Origin: Streptomyces akebiae
Lineage (GTDB): Bacteria; Actinomycetota; Actinomycetes; Streptomycetales; Streptomycetaceae
Direction: 5' to 3'
NCBI RefSeq assembly: GCF_019599145.1
Contig: NZ_CP080647.1
Coordinates: 7,688,001 to 7,752,000, forward strand
DNA length: 64,000 nt
A program made the translations under genes and the position numbers. This document shows, one piece after another, positions 26,941 to 35,937 of the stretch (the stretch's first letter is position 1; every line of letters begins with the position of its first letter). A model generated the notes under the pieces. It did not search any database. It was not told where the DNA came from and worked only from the letters and a program-made list of their open reading frames with translations.

Positions 26941-26976
26941 CACCCGTAAGGGACCGCTAAAAGGCCCCTGTGGGTG
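26941..26976 (-). terminator. Probable terminator after the DUF2252 gene
   Basis: On the - strand, CACCCACAGGGGCC pairs imperfectly with GGTCCCTTACGGGTG around a TTTTAGC loop, 8 bases past the DUF2252 stop. The stem has about 11 pairs with two internal mismatches, so it is weaker than the other terminators here. Confidence 0.5.
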
Positions 26977-26984
26977 ACGTACGT

Positions 26985-28310
26985 CTACAGGCCGGGGATC
27001 CGGCCGTTGCGGAAGAGGTCGACGAAGATCTGGTGGTCCGCACGCGCGCGTGCCCCGTACGCGTGCGCGAAGTCCACCAGGAGGGGTGCGAAGCCCTCCT
27101 CGTCGGCCGCGATCGCCGCGTCGATGGCCCGCTCCGTGGAGAACGGCACCAGGGACTGCCCGGTCAGGTCGTCCGCCGCCGCGTGCATCGTGGCCGTGGC
27201 CCGGCCGAGGTCGGCGACGACCGCCGCGATCTCCTCCGGGTCGTCGATGTCGCTCCAGTCCAGGTCCACCGCGTACGGCGACACCTCGGCGACCAGCTGT
27301 CCGGCGCCGTCCAGCTCGGTCCAGCCCAGCCACGGGTCCGCGTGCGCCTGCAGAGCGCGCTGGGAGATCACCGTGCGGTGGCCCTCGTGCTCGAAGTAGT
27401 CACGGATCCGTTCGTCGGTGATGTGCCGGGAGACGGCCGGGGTCTGGGCCTGCTTGATGTAGATCACGACGTCGTTCTCCAGGGCGTCGCTCTGCCCCTC
27501 CAGCAGGATGTTGTACGACGGCAGCCCCGCCGAGCCGATCCCGATGCCCCGGCGGCCGACGACGTCCTTCACCCGGTAGGAGTCCGGGCGGGTCAGGGAC
27601 GACTCCGGCAGCGTCTCCAGATAGCCGTCGAAGGCTGCCAGCACCTTGTAGCGCGTGGCCGCGTCCAGCTCGATGGAGCCGCCGCCCGGCGCGAAGCGGC
27701 GCTCGAAGTCACGGATCTCCGTCATCGAGTCCAGGAGGCCGAAGCGGGTCAGCGACCGGGCGTCGCGCAGCGCGTCCAGCAGCGGGCCCTGGGCGGTGTC
27801 CAGGGTGAACGGGGGAACCTCGTCCCGCTTGGCGCCGGTCGCTATGGCGTGGATCCGCTCGCGGTAGGCGGCCGCGTAGATCTCCACCAGCTCCGTGATC
27901 TGCTCGTCGCTGAGCGCCTTCGCGTACCCGATGAGCGCCACGGAGGCGGCGAAGCGCTTCAGGTCCCAGGTGAAGGGGGCGACGTACGCCTCGTCGAAGT
28001 CGTTCACGTTGAAGATGAGACGGCCCGTGGAGTCCATGTAGGTGCCGAAGTTCTCCGCGTGCAGGTCGCCGTGGATCCACACCCGCGAGGTGCGCTCGTC
28101 CAGGTACGGACCGGCTGCCTTCTCCTCGTCCAGGTCCCTGTAGAACAGGCAGGCCGTGCCCCGGTAGAACGCGAACGCCGAGGCCGCCATCTTCCGGAAC
28201 TTCACGCGGAACGCGGCCGGGTCGGCGGCCAGGAGCCGGCCGAAGGCGGTGTCGAAGACGGCGAGGATCTCCTCACCGCGTCGCTCGTCGTTGAGCTGCG
28301 GAACCGACAT
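26985..28310 (-). CDS. DUF2252 family protein (kinase-like fold)
   Basis: The 441-residue protein matches the DUF2252 pattern: FAFYRGTACLFYRDL (about 48-62), the aminoglycoside-kinase-like loop VWIHGDLHAENFGTY (about 76-90), and NVNDFDEAYVAPFTWDLKR (about 100-118), where the Asp-Phe-Asp could bind metal as in the APH/HipA-type fold. The second half holds GRRGIGIGSAGLPSYNILLEG. The family resembles small-molecule kinases, but substrate and activity are unknown. It is divergent from dnaE with 215 bases between, and no partner gene is evident. Confidence 0.85.
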   Translation of the reverse strand: MSVPQLNDERRGEEILAVFDTAFGRLLAADPAAFRVKFRKMAASAFAFYRGTACLFYRDLDEEKAAGPYLDERTSRVWIHGDLHAENFGTYMDSTGRLIFNVNDFDEAYVAPFTWDLKRFAASVALIGYAKALSDEQITELVEIYAAAYRERIHAIATGAKRDEVPPFTLDTAQGPLLDALRDARSLTRFGLLDSMTEIRDFERRFAPGGGSIELDAATRYKVLAAFDGYLETLPESSLTRPDSYRVKDVVGRRGIGIGSAGLPSYNILLEGQSDALENDVVIYIKQAQTPAVSRHITDERIRDYFEHEGHRTVISQRALQAHADPWLGWTELDGAGQLVAEVSPYAVDLDWSDIDDPEEIAAVVADLGRATATMHAAADDLTGQSLVPFSTERAIDAAIAADEEGFAPLLVDFAHAYGARARADHQIFVDLFRNGRIPGL

Positions 28311-28525
28311 CGCTGGGTGCCTCCTGGTGGATCACGGGTGGGTCGACCTCTCAACGTGCGAGCGCGCACGGGAGTGCCCACGACTCCTCCCCGAAAGGTA
28401 CGGGGGAGGAGCCTCGCCGTGTCACTGCCGAGGCATAGACTTCGACGCTGTCCCCCAGACTGTCCGCAGCCCGTGGGGAAGTCGTTCACGCCTGTTGTCC
28501 CTGTGTCCCCCTGGAGGCCGAAGCC
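28311..28525. promoter_or_regulatory. Divergent promoter region DUF2252/dnaE
   Basis: The gap has a 9-base perfect inverted repeat CTCCTCCCC (28384-28392) and GGGGAGGAG (28403-28411), and a possible -10 for dnaE in GCATAGACT near 28430, without a clear -35. The hairpin would lie in the 5' region of one of the two transcripts. Nothing else is recognised. Confidence 0.35.
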
Positions 28526-31500
28526 GTGTCAAAGCCGCCGTTCACGCACCTGCACGTCCACACCCAGTACTCGCTGTTGGACGGTGCCGCGCGGCTCAAG
28601 GACATGTTCAACGCGTGCAACGAGATGGGCATGACCCATATCGCCATGTCCGACCACGGCAACCTCCACGGGGCCTACGACTTCTTCCACACCGCGAAGA
28701 AGGCCGGCGTCACCCCGATCATCGGCATCGAGGCGTACGTCGCGCCCGAGTCCCGCCGCAACAAGCGCAAGATCCAGTGGGGCCAGCCGCACCAGAAGCG
28801 GGACGACGTGTCCGGTTCGGGTGGTTACACGCACAAGACGATCTGGGCGGCGAACAAGACGGGCCTGCACAACCTCTTCAAGCTCTCCTCGGACGCGTAC
28901 GCCGAGGGCTGGCTCCAGAAGTGGCCCCGGATGGACAAGGAGACCATCTCCCAGTGGTCCGAGGGGCTCATCGCCTCCACCGGCTGCCCCTCCGGCGAGC
29001 TGCAGACCCGGTTGCGCCTCGGCCAGTTCGACGAGGCCCTGAAGTCCGCCGCCGAGTACCAGGACATCTTCGGCAAGGACCGGTACTTCCTGGAGCTGAT
29101 GGACCACGGCATCGAGATCGAGCACCGGGTCCGCGACGGCCTCCTGGAGATCGGCAAGAAGCTCGGCATCCCGCCCCTGGTCACCAACGACTCGCACTAC
29201 ACGTACGCGCACGAGGCGACCGCGCACGACGCGCTGCTGTGCATCCAGACCGGCAAGAACCTCTCCGACCCGGACCGCTTCAAGTTCGACGGCACCGGCT
29301 ACTACCTGAAGTCCACGGACGAGATGTACGCCATCGACTCCTCGGACGCCTGGCAGGAAGGCTGCGCCAACACCCTGCTGGTGGCCGAGCAGATCGACAC
29401 CAGCGGCATGTTCGAGGCGAAGAACCTGATGCCGAAGTTCGACATCCCCGAGGGGTACACGGAGGTCAGCTGGTTCCGCGAGGAGACCATGCGCGGCATG
29501 CACCGCCGCTTCCCGGACGGCATCCCGGACGACCGCATGAAGCAGGTCGAGTACGAGATGGACACCATCATCTCGATGGGTTTCCCGGGCTACTTCCTCG
29601 TGGTCGCCGACTTCATCATGTGGGCCAAGAAGCAGGGCATCGCGGTCGGCCCCGGACGGGGTTCCGCGGCCGGCTCGATCGTCGCGTACGCCATGGGCAT
29701 CACCGACCTGGACCCGATCCCGCACGGCCTGATCTTCGAGCGGTTCCTCAACCCCGAGCGCATCTCCATGCCCGATGTCGACATCGACTTCGACGAGCGC
29801 AGGCGCGTCGAGGTGATCCGGTACGTGACGGAGAAGTACGGCGCCGACAAGGTCGCCATGATCGGCACCTACGGCAAGATCAAGGCGAAGAACGCCATCA
29901 AGGACTCCGCGCGCGTGCTGGGCTACCCGTACGCGATGGGTGACCGGCTCACCAAGGCCATGCCCGCCGACGTCCTCGGCAAGGGCATCGACCTCAACGG
30001 CATCACCGACCCCTCCCACCCGCGCTACAGCGAGGCGGGCGAGATCCGGTCGATGTACGAGAACGAACCGGACGTGAAGAAGGTCATCGACACCGCCAAG
30101 GGCGTCGAGGGCCTGGTCCGGCAGATGGGTGTGCACGCGGCCGGCGTGATCATGTCCAGCGAGCCCATCGTCGACCACGCCCCGATCTGGGTGCGGCACA
30201 CCGACGGCGTGACCATCACCCAGTGGGACTACCCGCAGTGCGAGTCGCTCGGCCTGCTGAAGATGGACTTCCTCGGCCTGCGCAACCTCACGATCATGGA
30301 CGACGCCATCAAGATGGTGAAGGCCAACAAGGGCGTCGACCTGGAGATGCTCGCCCTCCCGCTGGACGACCCCAAGACCTTCGAACTGCTCTGCCGCGGC
30401 GACACGCTCGGCGTCTTCCAGTTCGACGGCGGCCCGATGCGCTCCCTGCTCCGCCAGATGCAGCCCGACAACTTCGAGGACATCTCCGCCGTCTCGGCCC
30501 TGTACCGGCCGGGCCCGATGGGCATGAACTCGCACATCAACTACGCCGAGCGCAAGAACGGCCGCCAGGAGATCACGCCGATCCACAAGGAGCTGGAGGA
30601 GCCGCTCGAAGAGGTCCTCGCGGTCACCTACGGCCTGATCGTCTACCAGGAGCAGGTGCAGAAGGCGGCGCAGATCATCGCCGGTTACTCGCTCGGCGAG
30701 GCCGACATCCTCCGCCGCGTGATGGGCAAGAAGAAGCCCGAGGAACTGGCGAAGAACTTCACCATCTTCCAGGCCGGCGCCAAGAAGAACGGCTACAGCG
30801 ACGAGGCCATCCAGGCCCTGTGGGACGTGCTGGTCCCGTTCGCCGGCTACGCCTTCAACAAGGCCCACTCCGCCGCGTACGGCCTGGTCTCCTACTGGAC
30901 GGCGTACCTCAAGGCCAACTACCCGGCCGAGTACATGGCCGCGCTGCTCACCTCGGTCAAGGACGACAAGGACAAGTCGGCGGTCTACCTCAACGAGTGC
31001 CGCCGCATGCGCATCAAGGTGCTCCCGCCGAACGTCAACGAGTCCGAGCAGAACTTCGCCGCCCAGGGCGACGACGTGATCCTCTTCGGCCTCTCCGCCG
31101 TCCGTAACGTCGGTACGAACGTGGTGGAGTCGATCATCCGCAGCCGCAAGGCCAAGGGGAAGTACGCCTCCTTCCCGGACTACCTCGACAAGGTCGAGGC
31201 GGTCGCCTGCAACAAGCGGACCACGGAGTCGCTGATCAAGGCGGGCGCCTTCGACTCCATGGGGCACACCCGCAAGGGCCTCACCGCGCACTTCGACCCG
31301 ATGATCGACAACGTGGTCGCCGTCAAGCGCAAGGAGGCCGAGGGCCAGTTCGACCTCTTCGGCGGCATGGGCGAGGACGACAGCAGCGAGCCGGGCTTCG
31401 GGCTCGACGTGGAGTTCACCACGGAGGAGTGGGACAAGACCTATCTGCTCGCCCAGGAGCGGGAGATGCTCGGTCTCTACGTCTCCGACCACCCCCTCTT

Positions 31501-32065
31501 CGGCCTGGAGCACGTGCTCTCGGACAAGGCCGACGCGGGCATCGCCCAGCTCACCGGCGGCGAGCACGCGGACGGCGCGGTCGTCACCATCGGCGGCATC
31601 ATCTCGGGCCTCCAGCGCAAGATGACCAAGCAGGGCAACGCCTGGGCCATCGCCACCGTCGAGGACCTCGCCGGCTCCATCGAGTGCATGTTCTTCCCGG
31701 CGACCTACCAGCTCGTCTCGACCCAACTCGTCGAGGACGCGGTCGTGTTCGTCAAGGGACGCCTGGACAAGCGCGAGGACGTGCCGAGGCTCGTCGCGAT
31801 GGAGATGCAGGTCCCCGACCTGTCGAACGCGGGCACCAACGCGCCGGTGATCCTCACCATCCCCGCCACTCGGGTCACCCCGCCCATGGTCAGCCGGCTC
31901 GGCGAGATCCTCACCCACCACAAGGGCGACAGCGAGGTCCGGATCAGGCTCCAGGGGCCGACCAAGACGACCGTGCTCCGCCTCGACCGGCACCGCGTCA
32001 AGCCCGACCCGGCCCTGTTCGGCGACCTGAAGGTACTGCTCGGACCGTCCTGCCTGGCCGGCTGA
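28526..32065 (+). CDS. dnaE: DNA polymerase III alpha subunit (DnaE1)
   Basis: This is the replicative DNA polymerase. The 1179 residues follow the bacterial order: N-terminal PHP domain (FTHLHVHTQYSLLDGAARL from residue 4; its metal-site histidines are in place, so it may keep proofreading), palm with the catalytic PDVDIDFDERRR (D417, D419), fingers with GVHAAGVIMSSEP and the VYQEQVQ segment, helix-hairpin-helix (about 860-950), and a C-terminal OB fold with GAVVTIGGIISGLQRK (about 1015). The GTG at 28526 is placed so that the PHP motif is four residues in. The length and the PHP domain fit DnaE1 rather than DnaE2. Confidence 0.98.
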   Translation: MSKPPFTHLHVHTQYSLLDGAARLKDMFNACNEMGMTHIAMSDHGNLHGAYDFFHTAKKAGVTPIIGIEAYVAPESRRNKRKIQWGQPHQKRDDVSGSGGYTHKTIWAANKTGLHNLFKLSSDAYAEGWLQKWPRMDKETISQWSEGLIASTGCPSGELQTRLRLGQFDEALKSAAEYQDIFGKDRYFLELMDHGIEIEHRVRDGLLEIGKKLGIPPLVTNDSHYTYAHEATAHDALLCIQTGKNLSDPDRFKFDGTGYYLKSTDEMYAIDSSDAWQEGCANTLLVAEQIDTSGMFEAKNLMPKFDIPEGYTEVSWFREETMRGMHRRFPDGIPDDRMKQVEYEMDTIISMGFPGYFLVVADFIMWAKKQGIAVGPGRGSAAGSIVAYAMGITDLDPIPHGLIFERFLNPERISMPDVDIDFDERRRVEVIRYVTEKYGADKVAMIGTYGKIKAKNAIKDSARVLGYPYAMGDRLTKAMPADVLGKGIDLNGITDPSHPRYSEAGEIRSMYENEPDVKKVIDTAKGVEGLVRQMGVHAAGVIMSSEPIVDHAPIWVRHTDGVTITQWDYPQCESLGLLKMDFLGLRNLTIMDDAIKMVKANKGVDLEMLALPLDDPKTFELLCRGDTLGVFQFDGGPMRSLLRQMQPDNFEDISAVSALYRPGPMGMNSHINYAERKNGRQEITPIHKELEEPLEEVLAVTYGLIVYQEQVQKAAQIIAGYSLGEADILRRVMGKKKPEELAKNFTIFQAGAKKNGYSDEAIQALWDVLVPFAGYAFNKAHSAAYGLVSYWTAYLKANYPAEYMAALLTSVKDDKDKSAVYLNECRRMRIKVLPPNVNESEQNFAAQGDDVILFGLSAVRNVGTNVVESIIRSRKAKGKYASFPDYLDKVEAVACNKRTTESLIKAGAFDSMGHTRKGLTAHFDPMIDNVVAVKRKEAEGQFDLFGGMGEDDSSEPGFGLDVEFTTEEWDKTYLLAQEREMLGLYVSDHPLFGLEHVLSDKADAGIAQLTGGEHADGAVVTIGGIISGLQRKMTKQGNAWAIATVEDLAGSIECMFFPATYQLVSTQLVEDAVVFVKGRLDKREDVPRLVAMEMQVPDLSNAGTNAPVILTIPATRVTPPMVSRLGEILTHHKGDSEVRIRLQGPTKTTVLRLDRHRVKPDPALFGDLKVLLGPSCLAG

Positions 32066-32077
32066 GCCGACGAAGTG

Positions 32078-32112
32078 CGAGGGGCGCGTCCGGTGTTCGG
32101 ACGCGCCCCTCG
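32078..32112. terminator. Terminator between dnaE and the 54-aa gene
   Basis: A perfect 15-base-pair stem (32078-32092 with 32098-32112; arm CGAGGGGCGCGTCCG) with a GTGTT loop lies 12 bases past dnaE and 36 bases past the convergent small gene. Confidence 0.88.
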
Positions 32113-32147
32113 GTGTACCTGGGCTGCAACAGCCCTCCGCGCGGATG

Positions 32148-32312
32148 TCAGTTGTGACCGAAGCGCTTCTGCCGTCCCTTGCGAGCCATGTCGCCGGGTG
32201 TCACCTGGGTCGCGCGCTGCTCGGCCTGCGACTCCAGCGAGGACTGCTGGGCCTGCTGCTGACCACGCTCGGACTGCGGCTGCTTACGGTCCTGTTTCTT
32301 GTTCTTGGCCAT
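32148..32312 (-). CDS. Small charged protein, 54 aa, unknown function
   Basis: The - strand frame gives 54 residues from ATG (32312) to TGA: it starts MAKNKKQDRKQPQSER, has a Gln/Ser/Ala-rich middle, and ends ARKGRQKRFGHN. A Shine-Dalgarno-like GGAGGCAG lies 8 bases upstream. Codon third positions are strongly G/C, as in real genes here, and the convergent terminator with dnaE fits a gene. It is basic at both ends, has no Cys and no membrane segment. Similar short MAKNKKxDR proteins are common in Streptomyces as conserved hypotheticals (from memory). Function unknown. Confidence 0.75.
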   Translation of the reverse strand: MAKNKKQDRKQPQSERGQQQAQQSSLESQAEQRATQVTPGDMARKGRQKRFGHN

Positions 32313-32554
32313 GGTGATCTGCCTCCTGTGGGGGATCTAGGGGCCAGGGCCGCGACCAGACTCACATAGCATGAGAAGGCACGCATTTCGGAAAATCACC
32401 GTCCGTGACGAGAGTTGTCGGACCGTGGGCCGCCGCCACGGGGGCACGCCCGGATACGCCACGCCGAAGATCGAGTTCCGGCCGTTAACCTCCGCGCGGT
32501 CGGGCAGACTCGAAGGAAGCCCGAAGCAAACCTCCCGGAAAGAGGGTGGATCGC

Positions 32555-33778
32555 GTGGACCGCTGCATCGTCCTGGTGGACGCCGGGTATCTGCTCGGCG
32601 CGGCCGCCAGCCTCCTCGCCGGGGAACCCTCCCGCTCCCGCATCACCGTCGATCACGCCGCCCTCATCCAGGGGCTGCGCGAGCGCGCCGAGGCCGACAC
32701 CGAACGGCCGTTGCTGCGCATCTACTGGTTCGACGGTGCCCCCGACCGGGTCCCGCAGCCCGAGCACCGCCGGCTGCGCGTGATGCCCCGGGTGACCGTC
32801 CGGCTGGGCGCGCTGACCCGTAGCGACGGGCGCTGGGCGCAGAAGGGCGTGGACGCCGCCATGCACGCCGAACTGACCGAACTGGCCCGCAACCGCGCCT
32901 GCTCCGACGTGGTCCTCGTGACCGGCGACGGGGATCTGCTGCCGGGCATGATGGCCGCCAAGGAGCACGGCGTCGCCGTACACCTGTGGGCGGTGCAGGC
33001 GGCCGACGGCGACTACAACCAGTCCGAGGACCTGGTGGCCGAGGCCGACGAGCGGCGGGTGCTCGACCGGATGTGGATCACCAAGGCCGTGCGCGCCAAG
33101 GACATCGGCGGGATCTGCGCGCCCCAGCGGGTGCCGCGGCCGGAGATCGCCGCGATCCTGTCGGCGCCGCTGCCCGAGTCGGCGCTCGCTGCGGCGGCCG
33201 AACGGGCCCCCGGAGAGCCCGAGCACGCGTCGGTGGCCGACGCCTCGCGCAACGGGAGCGAGGAACGGGCGGCCGCGCCCAAGGGCGTACCGACGCCCAA
33301 GGACCTGGCGGCGATGCGCGGGCCCGGAGCGCACGCCGTGCAGCATCCGGCCACCGCCACGCTCCGGTGGTCCTCCGACAAGGGCTGGGTGGACCGGCCC
33401 GGGGGCGCCGCGGAGCCGCCGGAGGCCGCGGCGATGCCGACACTGGCGCAGCTGACGACGGCGGAGCAGCGGTGGGCCGACCGGGAGGAGGACATCACGA
33501 CCGTGGGGGGCGATCCCTTCGAGGTCGGGCAGGTGTTCGCCCGGCGGTGGATGGCCCGGCTGACCGACCAGTCGCACCTGCAGAAACTGTCGGGGATGTA
33601 TCCCCGGGTGCCGCATCGGGTGGACGGGGAGTTGCTGCGGTACGCCGCGCGGTTCGGGTTGCTGGCGCACAAGGACGACCAGATCGACGAGCACGACCGG
33701 TACGCGATCAGGGCCGGGTTCTGGCGGGAGATCGATGTGCGTACGGGGGTCGAGCACGCGCCGGCGGGGGAGCGTTAG
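32555..33778 (+). CDS. NYN-domain (PIN-like) nuclease-family protein
   Basis: The 407-residue protein begins with an NYN/PIN-like domain: CIVLVDAGYLLGAA (3-16) with the first acidic residue, KGVDAAMHAEL near residue 104, and VVLVTGDGDLLPGM near 124, which supply the Asp cluster that binds Mg2+ in such RNases. A low-complexity linker (about 200-290) follows, then a C-terminal helical domain of about 110 residues. Members probably cut RNA, but the target is unknown. Of two in-frame GTGs, 32555 is preferred because AGAGGG lies 7 bases upstream; 32546 overlaps that site. Confidence 0.82.
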   Translation: MDRCIVLVDAGYLLGAAASLLAGEPSRSRITVDHAALIQGLRERAEADTERPLLRIYWFDGAPDRVPQPEHRRLRVMPRVTVRLGALTRSDGRWAQKGVDAAMHAELTELARNRACSDVVLVTGDGDLLPGMMAAKEHGVAVHLWAVQAADGDYNQSEDLVAEADERRVLDRMWITKAVRAKDIGGICAPQRVPRPEIAAILSAPLPESALAAAAERAPGEPEHASVADASRNGSEERAAAPKGVPTPKDLAAMRGPGAHAVQHPATATLRWSSDKGWVDRPGGAAEPPEAAAMPTLAQLTTAEQRWADREEDITTVGGDPFEVGQVFARRWMARLTDQSHLQKLSGMYPRVPHRVDGELLRYAARFGLLAHKDDQIDEHDRYAIRAGFWREIDVRTGVEHAPAGER

Positions 33779-33780
33779 GG

Positions 33781-33900
33781 ACCCCGTGTAGCTCGGGGGT
33801 GCCTGTTCGTGGGCGGCTGCAGGTGGATTGTGGCTGGTCGCGCCCACGCGGCGGAGCCGCATGTGTGACAGCCCCGCGCCCCTTCAGGGCGCGGCTGGGT
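33781..33900. repeat. Streptomyces-type intergenic palindromic repeats
   Basis: The gap after the NYN gene is built of small palindromes: GACCCCG/CGGGGGT at about 33780-33802, GCGGCGGAGCCGC near 33849, and AGCCCCGCGCCC/GGGCGCGGCT (33870-33896) with one bulge. The string CGCGCCCACGCGGCGGAGCC and the CGCGCCCC hairpin recur in many Streptomyces intergenic regions (from memory). Here they probably also act as terminator. Confidence 0.6.
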
Positions 33901-33946
33901 GACCCGGAAGGAAATCGGCACCCATGACCCCGTAGGCTCGTCCCTC

Positions 33947-34972
33947 GTGAGTACGCGTACGGCACAGGCGGTCCGGCATGGTGAGGATGTCGTGTGTGCT
34001 GTGCGGGGCCTCACCAAGACGTATCCGGCGACCCGGGGACGGCGCGGGACGCCGGGGACCCCCGAGGTGCGGGCCAACGACGCGGTGGCGCTGGAGGTCC
34101 GGCGCGGGGAGATCTTCGGGCTGCTCGGACCCAACGGGGCGGGCAAGACCACGCTCGTACGGCAGCTGACCGGGCTGATGCGGCCCGATGACGGCACCGT
34201 CGAGATCCTGGGCCACGACATCGTGCGGCACCCGGAGCGGGCCTCGCGGATCCTCGCCTATCTGGGACAGGAGTCGACCGCCCTGGACGAGCTCACCGTG
34301 GCGCTCGCCGCGGAGACCACCGGACGGCTGCGCGGGCTGGATGTACGGCGGGCGCGCGCCGAGCGGGACGCGGTGCTGGAGGAACTGGGGCTGACCGGGC
34401 TCGCCGCGCGGCCGCTGAAGAAGCTGTCCGGCGGGCAGCGGCGGCTCGCCTGTTTCGCCACCGCCCTCGTCGGGGAGCGTCCGCTGCTCGTGCTCGACGA
34501 GCCGACCAGCGGTATGGACCCGGTGGCCCGGCGCGCCGTGTGGGCCGCCGTCGACCGGCGGCGCGCCGAGTCCGGCACCACCGTCCTGCTGGTCACCCAC
34601 AACGTCATCGAGGCCGAGACCGTGCTCGACCGGGTCGCCGTCCTCGACCAGGGCCGGGTCATCGCCTGCGACTCGCCGACCGGGCTGAAGGAGCAGGTCG
34701 CGGGCGAAGTGCGGGTCGAACTGGTGTGGCGGGAGAAGGCCCCGCTGGACGTCCCCGAGGTCGTGGCGCTGCGCCCGCGCGCCGTGGAGTCCGGGCGCCG
34801 TTGGACCCTCCGGCTCGCGCCCGAGGAGGCGCGTGCCGTGGTGGCCACCGTGACCGGGGGCGCGGCCTTCGTGGCGCTCGACGACTTCACCCTCGCCACG
34901 CCGAGCCTGGAGGACGTCTATCTGGCGCTCGGCGGCAGCGCGGGCAGCGCCCAGGGACTGGTCAAGCAGTGA
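33947..34972 (+). CDS. ABC transporter ATP-binding protein (exporter type)
   Basis: The 341-residue protein is a complete nucleotide-binding subunit of the DrrA/CcmA-like class: Walker A GPNGAGKTT (61-69), Q-loop in YLGQES, signature LSGGQRRL near 160, Walker B LLVLDEPTSGMDP and the switch His in LLVTHNV, followed by a C-terminal domain of about 90 residues usual in antibiotic and lipid exporters. The GTG at 33947 is preferred to an ATG-like codon 16 residues upstream because of family length. Its partner is the permease 106 bases downstream. The substrate is unknown. Confidence 0.92.
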   Translation: MSTRTAQAVRHGEDVVCAVRGLTKTYPATRGRRGTPGTPEVRANDAVALEVRRGEIFGLLGPNGAGKTTLVRQLTGLMRPDDGTVEILGHDIVRHPERASRILAYLGQESTALDELTVALAAETTGRLRGLDVRRARAERDAVLEELGLTGLAARPLKKLSGGQRRLACFATALVGERPLLVLDEPTSGMDPVARRAVWAAVDRRRAESGTTVLLVTHNVIEAETVLDRVAVLDQGRVIACDSPTGLKEQVAGEVRVELVWREKAPLDVPEVVALRPRAVESGRRWTLRLAPEEARAVVATVTGGAAFVALDDFTLATPSLEDVYLALGGSAGSAQGLVKQ

Positions 34973-35078
34973 GGGACGCGGGCGTGAGCCGGAGAGCAGT
35001 CGGTGCGAAGGTGAACGACAGGGCTGCCGCAGCCGTACGAAAATGGGCGACAGCCGAAGCGAAGAGGAGCAGCTCGAC

Positions 35079-35903
35079 GTGAGTGTCGTACCCGCCGAGA
35101 TCCTGCCGGGCAAGGCCCTGGCCGTGGAGGAGCGCGTGGAGCGCCGAGCCGCCGAGCTCGGGCCCCGCGCGCGCCTGTGGCCGTCGCTCTGCGCGGTGTA
35201 CCGGGCGCAGCTGTCCCGGGCGCGGGTCGCGCGGATCCCGCTGCTGTTCGTGGCCACCTTCCAGTCGATCGGGATCATGGTCCTGATGCGCGGTGTGGTG
35301 GACGGCGGGGCCGAGGCGCACGCCGTGGTCGCCGGTTCGGCGGTGCTCGTCGTCGCCTTCGTCGCGCTGAACCTGCTGGCCCAGTACTTCGGGCAGCTGC
35401 GCTCCAACGGCGGGCTCGACCACTACGCGACCCTGCCGGTGCCGCCGGCGGCCGTGGTACTGGGCGCGGCGGGGGCGTACGCCTCCTTCACCGTGCCGGG
35501 GACCGTCGTGACCGCCGTCTTCGGCTGTGTGCTCTTCGGGCTGCCGCTGACCCACCTCTGGGTGCTCGCCGCCGTGATCCCGCTCGCCGGGGCCGCCCTC
35601 GCCGGCCTGGGCGCCGCGCTGGGGCTGCTCGCCCCGCGCCCGGAACTCGCCACCGTCCTCGGACAGCTCGGCATGTCGGCGGCGCTGCTGCTGGGCGTGC
35701 TGCCCGCCGACCGGATGCCGGGCTTCGTCCAGTTCGCCAGGGACCTGCTGCCGTCGACGTACGGCGTGGAGGCCTTCGCGCGGACCTTCGGGCCGAACCC
35801 CGACTGGGCGTTCGTGCTCGGGGACCTCGCCGTGTGCGCGGGGGTCGGGGTGGTCTCGCTCGCCGTCGCCACCTGGGCCTACCGGCGGGCCGCCGTCCGG
35901 TGA
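35079..35903 (+). CDS. ABC-2 type transporter permease
   Basis: The 274-residue protein has a cytoplasmic N-terminus of about 40 residues and six membrane segments, typical of ABC-2 permeases: LLFVATFQSIGIMVLMRG, then VLVVAFVALNLL, and the region with YATLPVPPAAVVLG, a typical intracellular coupling loop (HYATLPV). It should form the channel for the ATPase encoded just upstream. The GTG at 35079 has GAGGAG 9 bases before it, which decides against the ATG at 35043. Confidence 0.85.
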   Translation: MSVVPAEILPGKALAVEERVERRAAELGPRARLWPSLCAVYRAQLSRARVARIPLLFVATFQSIGIMVLMRGVVDGGAEAHAVVAGSAVLVVAFVALNLLAQYFGQLRSNGGLDHYATLPVPPAAVVLGAAGAYASFTVPGTVVTAVFGCVLFGLPLTHLWVLAAVIPLAGAALAGLGAALGLLAPRPELATVLGQLGMSAALLLGVLPADRMPGFVQFARDLLPSTYGVEAFARTFGPNPDWAFVLGDLAVCAGVGVVSLAVATWAYRRAAVR

Positions 35904-35937
35904 CGCGGCGCGCGGCCGGGCCTGGCACGATGGCAGG

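Noticed and set aside
28529..31993. 1154-residue open frame antisense to dnaE, and many similar long antisense frames
   Set aside because: In DNA of this GC content stop codons are rare in the antisense frames. dnaE is certain, and the antisense product is Val/Asp/Leu/Gly low-complexity with no start site.
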